From Antedon bifida (taxonomy: Eukaryota; Echinodermata; Crinoidea; Comatulida; Antedonidae), in NCBI GenBank assembly GCA_963402885.1, contig OY727098.1, forward strand, positions 21,376,717 through 21,440,716: a stretch of 64,000 bases of DNA. The letters are read 5' to 3'. How positions within the stretch are numbered: the stretch's first letter is position 1; every line of letters starts with the position of its first letter. Both the position numbers and the translations under genes were made by a program. The notes beneath the pieces were generated by a model. It was not told the origin of the DNA and searched no databases. It saw only the letters and a list, made by a program, of their open reading frames with translations. Below are positions 25,543 through 37,500 of this stretch, one piece after another.

Positions 25543-28500
25543 ATGGATCATGTATTACTAATGAAAGTAACTAGTATTATGTGTATTGTAGAAGCAGTAC
25601 AACGCAAGAAGAAAGCTTTAAACAGACTGCAAAAGAAACGTAGTGTTTGGGTAAAACCATGGATAGAACGACGACAATTACACCATGGAGCATACTATGA
25701 CCTTTTAAAAGAACTGGAGGCAGAGGATATAAAAAGAGACAAATATTTTCCACACATGGACAAATCATCATTCGATGATATTTTGGAAAAAATAACTCCC
25801 TTAATAAAAAGAGAGGACACACATATGAGAAAAGCAATTTCCCCAGAAGAGAGATTGGCTTTAACACTTCGTTTTTTAACATCAGGTAAGACAAATGTCG
25901 AATTACTTAATAATATTAGCTTCTTGCTTTCTCTCCGATCTAGCTAGTCTAGAATCCGGTCTAGAAAAAAAACTAAGACCTCATATATCTTGCTTTTTCA
26001 GTATAACTCTCTCTATATAATATAGATATAATCTGTCTACCCTATCGCACTAGTTGACAATAAAATGTGTGATGTGCCCAAATATGGTAGCGTTATGACA
26101 TCGTGTCCATATATGGGCACATCACGTTTTCTTTTGTCACATAAAGTTTGATAGTGTAGACAGATCGCTTTATATTTAATTTTCTAGATCTATAATTTTC
26201 TAAACATCAGATCTAAACTGCTAAAATAATCAAATATACAGTATAGGCCTAGACAAATTAAAGACATTTTACCGTTGTAAATTATTGACATTTTACTTTT
26301 ACTAATTAATTTATTTTATGCAAGAAGTAGTTACAACAATGTATTTTACTTTAAAAGCTGCAAGATTATTAGTTATCCGCTTGGTATACCAAGCGGATAA
26401 TTAGTTATCCGCTTGGTATACCAAGCGGATAACTCCTTGTAATTGTATGAGATCAATATTTTTTTTCTGTATTATTAGTTATCCGCTTGGTATACCAAGC
26501 GGATAACTCCTTGTAATTGTATGAGATCAATATTTTTTTTCTGTATTATTAGTTATCCGCTTGGTATACCAAGCGGATAACTCCTTGTAATTGTATGAGA
26601 TCAATATTTTTTTTCTGTATTATTCTTCTTTCCTTCCTTCCTTTTTGTGAGTCGTGTTCCTCTAAAATGTGTAAACATAACATTTCATAACTTTGACAAC
26701 ATATGGGCATTTACGTGAAGTTGTGCACCTCCTATTTTTGAATGACGTCATAGTTGCGCAACGTGACTTATGCGCAATTTTATGAATTTCAATGATTGAT
26801 CATAGATTAAAAACCAAAAGTCATTTAGTATTGACACTTTGACAAAATTTAAGTCATATCAGGGGCAAACTTTCTACGGATTAAAAATGGCATGTTTGAC
26901 AAGAAGTTACGCGCGCACGCGCATTTAAAATTTCAAAATGCGCAAAATTAATTTCTAATCAACTTTTTACGCGTTTCTTGTCATTTTGAGCATGTCAAAA
27001 ATTCCCACGGGCGCGCAATTTTTTATGCGCGCGGTGCGCACATAGCGTTAAAAACATATTTTTTTCTCTTGAATTATATTTTTCAAGCCTTTCCCAGTGA
27101 TTTTGAAAACAATTTAGACCTTTTCCAGTTTAAATAACGCCATACGAACACGTTGAATTAGACAATTCGTGCGCGTTTTTTATGAAAAAGCTTAAAAAAT
27201 CGTCAAAATTATGTCTTTTTTTAAACAGTCATAGTTTCTAAAGTAAACCGTTAACCGTTTATTTTTATTACAAAATCTAGAAGTTGATGAGTTGTAGATA
27301 TCGGATCATGCATCAATAAGGCTAAAAAAACATTGTGACGTCATCGTATGGCCACACGAATGTAAAATATAGGATTTTTGTCTCTTTCGTTATTGCTCAT
27401 CACATTCAATGGAGCGCATCGCGCTTATCTGTATTCCTTTTTCTCCTACATTTATATATTGTGTAGGTCAATCAACTTTCTTTAGCATGAGATAAAAATA
27501 TTTTAATTTTTATGACGTCATCATGCCTAAAAATTTTAATTACGTGGGTCATTAATTTCATCTTTACAGTAAATTTTAATCTGTAATAGCTCGTAAGAAT
27601 AAAATGTGATAATCACGATTAAAACGTTTTCTGGAAGCTATTGGATTGTAGATACGAATTCATGTAAACATTTTGCCAATCGGATGTTGTGACGTCATCA
27701 TATGGCCAGTTGAATAAAAAAAGTCGTATTTTCATATTTTGCGTAATAGTTCATCACATTTAAAAGGGTGCGCATCTATATTTTACGTATTCAAATTTCT
27801 TCTACACGTTAATATGTTGTTCCTGAGATAATTTCCTTCTGAAATTGCTATCTAAGTGTTTCATTTTGATACCGTCGCCATGTTAAAAATTGGAATAAAT
27901 GGCGGGTCCCGTAATTTCACCTATTCTACACTGTATGTAATATGTATACAGCTTATACTGTTTGCATGTATATACTATATGACACAAAATTCAGCACTAA
28001 CAGCATGTCATATTCTTCAGTTCTTGTCATAATGCCATAATCTTTATCTGTGTGCAATATTCCAACGTATGACGTGCACGTGGCGTTTGTCGTGGTGCGG
28101 ATAACTAACTCGTCAAAGTGACGAGTTTCATGTCTAGTTCTTCTTTCCTTCCTTCCTTTTTGTGAGTCGTGTTCCTCTAAAATGTGTAAACATAACATTT
28201 CATAACTTTGACAACATATGGGCATTTACGTGAAGTTGTGCACCTCCTATTTTTGAATGACGTCATAGTTGCGCAACGTGACTTATGCGCAATTTTATGA
28301 ATTTCAATGATTGATCATAGATTAAAAACCAAAAGTCATTTAGTATTGACACTTTGACAAAATTTAAGTCATATCAGGGGCAAACTTTCTACGGATTAAA
28401 AATGGCATGTTTGACAAGAAGTTACGCGCGCACGCGCATTTAAAATTTCAAAATGCGCAAAATTAATTTCTAATCAACTTTTTACGCGTTTCTTGTCATT

Positions 28501-31500
28501 TTGAGCATGTCAAAAATTCCCACGTGCGCGCAATTTTTTATGCGCGCGGTGCGCACATAGCGTTAAAAACATATTTTTTTCTCTTGAATTATATTTTTCA
28601 AGCCTTTCCCAGTGATTTTGAAAACAATTTAGACCTTTTCCAGTTTAAATAACGCCATACGAACACGTTGAATTAGACAATTCGTGCGCGTTTTTTATGA
28701 AAAAGCTTAAAAAATCGTCAAAATTATGTCTTTTTTTAAACAGTCATAGTTTCTAAAGTAAACCGTTAACCGTTTATTTTTATTACAAAATCTAGAAGTT
28801 GATGAGTTGTAGATATCGGATCATGCATCAATAAGGCTAAAAAAACATTGTGACGTCATCGTATGGCCACACGAATGTAAAATATAGGATTTTTGTCTCT
28901 TTCGTTATTGCTCATCACATTCAATGGAGCGCATCGCGCTTATCTGTATTCCTTTTTCTCCTACATTTATATATTGTGTAGGTCAATCAACTTTCTTTAG
29001 CATGAGATAAAAATATTTTAATTTTTATGACGTCATCATGCCTAAAATTACGTGGGTCATTAATTTCATCTTTACAGTAAATTTTAATCTGTAATAGCTC
29101 GTAAGAATAAAATGTGATAATCACGATTAAAACGTTTTCTGGAAGCTATTGGATTGTAGATACGAATTCATGTAAACATTTTGCCAATCGGATGTTGTGA
29201 CGTCATCATATGGCCAGTTGAATAAAAAAAGTCATATTTTCATATTTTGCGTAATAGTTCATCACATTTAAAAGGGTGCGCATCTATATTTTACGTATTC
29301 AAATTTCTTCTACACGTTAATATGTTGTTCCTGAGATAATTTCCTTCTGAAATTGCTATCTAAGTGTTTCATTTTGATACCGTCGCCATGTTAAAAATTG
29401 GAATAAATGGCGGGTCCCGTAATTTCACCTATTCTACACTGTATGTAATATGTATACAGCTTATACTGTTTGCATGTATATACTATATGACACAAAATTC
29501 AGCACTAACAGCATATCATATTCTTCAGTTCTTGTCATAATGCCATAATCTTTATCTGTGTGCAATATTCCAACGTATGACGTGCACGTGGCGTTTGTCG
29601 TGGTGCGGATAACTAACTCGTCAAAGTGACGAGTTTCATGTCTAGTTCTTCTTTCCTTCCTTCCTTTTTGTGAGTCGTGTTCCTCTAAAATGTGTAAACA
29701 TAACATTTCATAACTTTGACAACATATGGGCATTTACGTGAAGTTGTGCACCTCCTATTTTTGAATGACGTCATAGTTGCGCAACGTGACTTATGCGCAA
29801 TTTTATGAATTTCAATGATTGATCATAGATTAAAAACCAAAAGTCATTTAGTATTGACACTTTGACAAAATTTAAGTCATATCAGGGGCAAACTTTCTAC
29901 GGATTAAAAATGGCATGTTTGACAAGAAGTTACGCGCGCACGCGCATTTAAAATTTCAAAATGCGCAAAATTAATTTCTAATCAACTTTTTACGCGTTTC
30001 TTGTCATTTTGAGCATGTCAAAAATTCCCACGTGCGCGCAATTTTTTATGCGTGCGGTGCGCACATAGCGTTAAAAACATATTTTTTTCTCTTGAATTAT
30101 ATTTTTCAAGCCTTTCCCAGTGATTTTGAAAACAATTTAGACCTTTTCCAGTTTAAATAACGCCATACGAACACGTTGAATTAGACAATTCGTGCGCGTT
30201 TTTTATGAAAAAGCTTAAAAAATCGTCAAAATTATGTCTTTTTTTAAACAGTCATAGTTTCTAAAGTAAACCGTTAACCGTTTATTTTTATTACAAAATC
30301 TAGAAGTTGATGAGTTGTAGATATCGGATCATGCATCAATAAGGCTAAAAAAACATTGTGACGTCATCGTATGGCCACACGAATGTAAAATATAGGATTT
30401 TTGTCTCTTTCGTTATTGCTCATCACATTCAATGGAGCGCATCGCGCTTATCTGTATTCCTTTTTCTCCTACATTTATATATTGTGTAGGTCAATCAACT
30501 TTCTTTAGCATGAGATAAAAATATTTTAATTTTTATGACGTCATCATGCCTAAAAATTTTAATTACGTGGGTCATTAATTTCATCTTTACAGTAAATTTT
30601 AATCTGTAATAGCTCGTAAGAATAAAATGTGATAATCACGATTAAAACGTTTTCTGGAAGCTATTGGATTGTAGATACGAATTCATGTAAACATTTTGCC
30701 AATCGGATGTTGTGACGTCATCATATGGCCAGTTGAATAAAAAAAGTCGTATTTTCATATTTTGCGTAATAGTTCATCACATTTAAAAGGGTGCGCATCT
30801 ATATTTTACGTATTCAAATTTCTTCTACACGTTAATATGTTGTTCCTGAGATAATTTCCTTCTGAAATTGCTATCTAAGTGTTTCATTTTGATACCGTCG
30901 CCATGTTAAAAATTGGAATAAATGGCGGGTCCCGTAATTTCACCTATTCTACACTGTATGTAATATGTATACAGCTTATACTGTTTGCATGTATATACTA
31001 TATGACACAAAATTCAGCACTAACAGCATATCATATTCTTCAGTTCTTGTCATAATGCCATAATCTTTATCTGTGTGCAATATTCCAACGTATGACGTGC
31101 ACGTGGCGTTTGTCGTGGTGCGGATAACTAACTCGTCAAAGTGACGAGTTTCATGTCTAGTTTCATTTTTATGTTGTATTGTTTGTTATTGTATTGTTAT
31201 ATGCTGGTTGAAAAATTAAAATAAAGATTAGTATAGTATTCGGTGTCATATTGCGGGTACGAATATATTTAGCTTTTTTGTATTTGACTTCAGAAACGTA
31301 TTGACCAAACTATGATGAATAGATTTAAATCCCCCTACCTAGTTAGTTATCCGCTTGGTATACCAAGCGGATAACTCCTTGTAATTGTATGAGATCAATA
31401 TTTTTTTTCTGTATTATTAGTTATCCGCTTGGTATACCAAGCGGATAACTCCTTGTAATTGTATGAGATCAATATTTTTTGGTTATCCGCAACTTAGTTG

Positions 31501-34500
31501 CGGATAACCCATGTGATTGTAAATATCTTTTTTTTCATCTTCTTCTTTGTTATTCTTCTTTCTTTCCCGGATTTTTGTGCGTCGCATATCCCCTATTGCT
31601 TGTGAATATATCTTTTGTATAACTTTGTCATTATATGGACATTTACCTGAAGTTGTGCACCTCCATATTTTTAATGACGTTAGAGTCGCGCAGCGTAAGT
31701 TACGCGCAATTTTATGAATTTCAATGATTGGTCATAGATTATAAACCAAAAGTCATTTTGTATTGACACTTGGTAAAAATTTAAGTCATATCAAGGGCAA
31801 ACTTTCTATGGATTAAAAATGACATGTTTCACAAGAAGTTACGCGCGCACGCGCATTTAAAATTTCAAAATGCGCAAAATTAATTTCTAATCAACTTTCT
31901 ACGCTGATCATGACATTTTGAGCATGTCAAAAATTCCCACGCGCGCGAAAAAATTTACGCGTAAGGTGCGCACGGAGCATGAAAATCATGTGTTTTTTTC
32001 TTGAATTATGATTTTACAGCCTTTCTTAGTCATTTTAAAAAAGATTTACATCATTTCAAATTAAAATGACGTCATACGAACATGTTGATTTAGACCATTT
32101 GCGCGCGTTTTTGTTTAAAAAGTTACAAAATATTGTCAAAATAATGCCTATTTTGAATCTATTATAGCTCTTCAGGATCGAAGGTGACCCCCAATTTTTT
32201 TAACTTATTATGCAAGAAGATAAATTGTAGAAATGATTTCATGCAGAATTTTCACCTCTCGGATGTTATGACGTCATCGTATGGCCACACGCATGTAAAA
32301 TATAGGATTTTTGTCTCTTTCGTTATTGCTCATCACATTCAACAGAGCGCATCTCGCTTATACGTATTCCATTTCCCCCGAGATTTTATTATTGTCTACG
32401 TCAATCAACTATCTTTCGCATGAGTTAAAAATATTTTAATTTTTATGACGTCATCATGTCTAAAAATGTAAATAACGTAGGGCACTTATTTTTATCATTA
32501 CAGTAAATTTTAATCTGTTATAGCTCGTCAGAATAAAAAGTGATAATCATGATTAAAACGTTTTCTGGAAGCTATTGGATTTTAGTTACGAATTCATGTG
32601 AATATTTTGCCAATTAGATGTTGTGACGTCATCATATGGCCAGTTTAATTCAAAAAGTCATATTTTCATCTCTTGCGTAAAAGTTCATTGCATTTAAACG
32701 AGAGCGCATCTCACTTTTACGTGCCCAAAATTCTTCAAATTTGTATTAATGTAATTATTTAGATAATCAGCTTCTAAAATAGTTATGTTTATATGTCAAT
32801 TTGATGACATCATCGTGTTAATAATTGGATTTAAAAGATGGGTCTCGTAATTTCGTCTATGCTACACTGTATAACATATACAGTGTATTCTGTAAATACT
32901 GTAATATGCTGTATGCTACAAAATAGGTACAATTCAGCACTGTAAACATATTTAATTCATGTCATAGGATGGCATAGTAATTGTCGAGGTTCATAGTTTA
33001 AAGTATCTGCATGTTGCATTTGCGCGGATAACCCGAACTCGTCAAAGTGACGAGTTCAAATCTAGTTTTCTGTATTATTCTTCTTTCCTTCCTTCCTTTT
33101 TGTGAGTCGTGTTCCTCTAAAATGTGTAAACATAACATTTCATAACTTTGACAACATATGGGCATTTACGTGAAGTTGTGCACCTCCTATTTTTGAATGA
33201 CGTCATAGTTGCGCAACGTGACTTATGCGCAATTTTATGAATTTCAATGATTGATCATAGATTAAAAACCAAAAGTCATTTAGTATTGACACTTTGACAA
33301 AATTTAAGTCATATCAGGGGCAAACTTTCTACGGATTAAAAATGGCATGTTTGACAAGAAGTTACGCGCGCACGCGCATTTAAAATTTCAAAATGCGCAA
33401 AATTAATTTCTGATCAACTTTTTACGCGTTTCTTGTCATTTTGAGCATGCCAAAAATTCCCACGGGCGCGCAATTTTTTATGCGCGCGGTGCGCACATAG
33501 CGTTAAAAACATATTTTTTTCTCTTGAATTATATTTTTCAAGCCTTTCCCAGTGATTTTGAAAACAATTTAGACCTTTTCCAGTTTAAATAACGCCATAC
33601 GAACACGTTGAATTAGACAATTCGTGCGCGTTTTTTATGAAAAAGCTTAAAAAATCGTCAAAATTATGTCTTTTTTTAAACAGTCATAGTTTCTAAAGTA
33701 AACCGTTAACCGTTTATTTTTATTACAAAATCTAGAAGTTGATGAGTTGTAGATATCGGATCATGCATCAATAAGGCTAAAAAAACATTGTGACGTCATC
33801 GTATGGCCACACGAATGTAAAATATAGGATTTTTGTCTCTTTCGTTATTGCTCATCACATTCAATGGAGCGCATCGCGCTTATCTGTATTCCTTTTTCTC
33901 CTACATTTATATATTGTGTAGGTCAATCAACTTTCTTTAGCATGAGATAAAAATATTTTAATTTTTATGACGTCATCATGCCTAAAAATTTTAATTACGT
34001 GGGTCATTAATTTCATCTTTACAGTAAATTTTAATCTGTAATACCTCGTAAGAATAAAATGTGATAATCACGATTAAAACGTTTTCTGGAAGCTATTGGA
34101 TTGTAGATACGAATTCATGTAAACATTTTGCCAATCGGATGTTGTGACGTCATCATATGGCCAGTTGAATAAAAAAAGTTGTATTTTCATATTTTGCGTA
34201 ATAGTTCATCACATTTAAAAGGGTGCGCATCTATATTTTACGTATTCAAATTTCTTCTACACGTTAATATGTTGTTCCTGAGATAATTTCCTTCTGAAAT
34301 TGCTATCTAAGTGTTTCATTTTGATACCGTCGCCATGTTAAAAATTGGAATAAATGGCGGGTCCCGTAATTTCACCTATTCTACACTGTATGTAATATGT
34401 ATCTTATACTGTTTGCATGTATATACTATATGACACAAAATTCAGCACTAACAGCATGTCATATTCTTCAGTTCTTGTCATAATGCCATAATCTTTATCT

Positions 34501-37500
34501 GTGTGCAATATTCCAACATATGACGTGCACGTGGCGTTTGTCGTGGTGCGGATAACTAACTCGTCAAAGTGACGAGTTTCATGTCTAGTTCTTCTTTCCT
34601 TCCTTCCTTTTTGTGAGTCGTGTTCCTCTAAAATGTGTAAACATAACATTTCATAACTTTGACAACATATGGGCATTTACGTGAAGTTGTGCACCTCCTA
34701 TTTTTGAATGACGTCATAGTTGCGCAACGTGACTTATGCGCAATTTTATGAATTTCAATGATTGATCATAGATTAAAAACCAAAAGTCATTTAGTATTGA
34801 CACTTTGACAAAATTTAAGTCATATCAGGGGCAAACTTTCTACGGATTAAAAATGGCATGTTTGACAAGAAGTTACGCGCGCACGCGCATTTAAAATTTC
34901 AAAATGCGCAAAATTAATTTCTAATCAACTTTTTACGCGTTTCTTGTCATTTTGAGCATGTCAAAAATTCCCACGTGCGCGCAATTTTTTATGCGCGCGG
35001 TGCGCACATAGCGTTAAAAACATATTTTTTTCTCTTGAATTATATTTTTCAAGCCTTTCCCAGTGATTTTGAAAACAATTTAGACCTTTTCCAGTTTAAA
35101 TAACGCCATACGAACACGTTGAATTAGACAATTCGTGCGCGTTTTTTATGAAAAAGCTTAAAAAATCGTCAAAATTATGTCTTTTTTTAAACAGTCATAG
35201 TTTCTAAAGTAAACCGTTAACCGTTTATTTTTATTACAAAATCTAGAAGTTGATGAGTTGTAGATATCGGATCATGCATCAATAAGGCTAAAAAAACATT
35301 GTGACGTCATCGTATGGCCACACGAATGTAAAATATAGGATTTTTGTCTCTTTCGTTATTGCTCATCACATTCAATGGAGCGCATCGCGCTTATCTGTAT
35401 TCCTTTTTCTCCTACATTTATATATTGTGTAGGTCAATCAACTTTCTTTAGCATGAGATAAAAATATTTTAATTTTTATGACGTCATCATGCCTAAAATT
35501 ACGTGGGTCATTAATTTCATCTTTACAGTAAATTTTAATCTGTAATAGCTCGTAAGAATAAAATGTGATAATCACGATTAAAACGTTTTCTGGAAGCTAT
35601 TGGATTGTAGATACGAATTCATGTAAACATTTTGCCAATCGGATGTTGTGACGTCATCATATGGCCAGTTGAATAAAAAAAGTCATATTTTCATATTTTG
35701 CGTAATAGTTCATCACATTTAAAAGGGTGCGCATCTATATTTTACGTATTCAAATTTCTTCTACACGTTAATATGTTGTTCCTGAGATAATTTCCTTCTG
35801 AAATTGCTATCTAAGTGTTTCATTTTGATACCGTCGCCATGTTAAAAATTGGAATAAATGGCGGGTCCCGTAATTTCACCTATTCTACACTGTATGTAAT
35901 ATGTATACAGCTTATACTGTTTGCATGTATATACTATATGACACAAAATTCAGCACTAACAGCATATCATATTCTTCAGTTCTTGTCATAATGCCATAAT
36001 CTTTATCTGTGTGCAATATTCCAACGTATGACGTGCACGTGGCGTTTGTCGTGGTGCGGATAACTAACTCGTCAAAGTGACGAGTTTCATGTCTAGTTTT
36101 AGATTGCATGTGGATATATTTGATGATGATGATTAAAAATTATACAATTACAACTCATAGTCATAGTTTACACGAGCACACAACGTTTTGCATGCATAGG
36201 TATCGTTATTCAAATTTACAGCTGAGTAGTTTATAAAATAGTAGGCTTAATATAAGTGTATTGATCGTTATTTAAAGTTCATACATTTCAATTGAATGTA
36301 CAGTATTTCAAGTATGGTGTGAAGATCAAAAATACCTTTGTACTAAGGTATGTGCACTCAACACAAAATGCTCACAAAAAGACCCGATTGAACTCAGAAT
36401 AAATTATTTCTTTTGTCTAGGAAACACATATCAAGATATTGAGTGTCTTTATAGAGTTCCACGGAGCACCTTGAGTAAATTGATTCCTGAAACATGCAAA
36501 GCCATTTATGATGTGCTGAAAGAGGATTACTTAAAGGTATACTAATAACATTAACAATTTTTACAAGAAGCACCCCGTGCATCCCCCCGTCCGTGCACTA
36601 ACTATTGTTATTGTGCGAGATATAACCGTTGAGCCCTGACTGAGTGATCGCTGGTTGGTGCTGCCTGATGACAAATCTGATATGAAAATTAAAGTTTAAA
36701 AAAAATGCTTTGGAGGATCCGCATCCTGAATTTTATATATCACAAGTTTCTAAAAACAATTTAAATTATGTCATTACAAAGACCAAATACATTACACATG
36801 TTTTTATTGCAATTACCCAGGTTCCTCAAACAGAAGAAGATTGGCTAAAAGTAGCTGAAGGTTTTAAAGAAAAATGGCAGTTTCCCAATTGTATCGGAGC
36901 ACTAGACGGACAAATTATACAAATAAACCCACGGCCTGGATGGGTATCAATGTATAAAAACAATGTCAGTATTATTCAAATGGCATTAGTTGATGCAGAC
37001 TATAAATTCATATATGTTGATGTCGGCTGTAGAGTGGATGATGGTGGAGTATGGCATGGGTGTTCGTTGAAAAAAGCTCTTGATGACGGTACGATCAATA
37101 TTCCAGGCCCACAATGTCTTCCTGGAAGGGAGAAACCAGTGCCTCATGTAATAGTGGCTGATAAAGTTTTTCCTTTGAAAGAAACTATTATGAAACCTTA
37201 TCCATCAAGAGGGATAAGTAAGGAAAAAGAAATCTTCAACTACCGTCTTTCAAGGGCAAGGAGGACAGCGGAGAATGCTTTTGGAATCCAGGCAAATCGA
37301 TTCCGTGTATTTCAGCAACCATTTAGAGCACACCCTAATAACGTAAGGTCGATGGTTTTAAGTACGTGTGTACTTCACAATTATTTACTCACCAGGCCCA
37401 GTTCAAGGAATATATACACATTAAATAATCTCGATGTAGAAAATATAAAAACTGGAATAGTGACTGAAGGAAGTTGGCGAAGAGGTCCTACCCCAAATGG

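Larger units (their letters stand above)
26371..31160 (+). mobile_element. Helentron-like non-autonomous element, tandem array 1 (P4-B3)
   Basis: Composite of four 5' palindromic units (26371-26624) and three head-to-tail bodies of about 1.51 kb (26625-28137, 28140-29645, 29648-31160). Each body ends with the inverse of the 5' end (GCGGATAACT), then a hairpin with stem AACTCGTCA/TGACGAGTT and loop AAG, then TTCATGTCTAG followed by T. An inverted repeat that is terminal at 5' but sits just inside a terminal hairpin at 3', plus insertion between T residues, matches the asymmetric ends of Helitron2/Helentron elements and their non-autonomous HINE/pearl relatives. No protein is encoded. Bodies 2 and 3 begin at CTTCTTTCC directly after CTAGTT, without any P unit. 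The class assignment is inferred from end structure only. Confidence 0.7.
31345..36096 (+). mobile_element. Helentron-like tandem array 2 (P2-B2) with nested element
   Basis: Two P units (starting 31345 and 31419, again 74 bp apart) and two bodies (33080-34588 and 34591-36096). The second P unit is split after 31480 by a nested related element (31481-33065) and resumes at 33066 with TTTTCTGTATTATT, then CTTCTTTCC as in array 1. Removing the nested element restores the same P-to-body junction seen in array 1. Ends CTAG|TTTTAGATTG at 36096. Confidence 0.75.

Noticed and set aside
25317-25544. 75-residue minus-strand ORF opposite the transposase start
   Set aside because: No recognisable domain and no splice context. 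A retroelement origin was considered but cannot be supported.
27953-28225. Antisense 90-residue ORF repeated at 29461, 34404 and (shorter) 35912
   Set aside because: It spans the junction of two tandem bodies, including the 3' hairpin. It recurs only because the repeat recurs, and the protein has no family features.
26371-31480. CRISPR-like direct repeats (palindromic, regularly spaced)
   Set aside because: The spacers are identical rather than unique, the period is 74 bp, the genome is eukaryotic and no cas genes are present.
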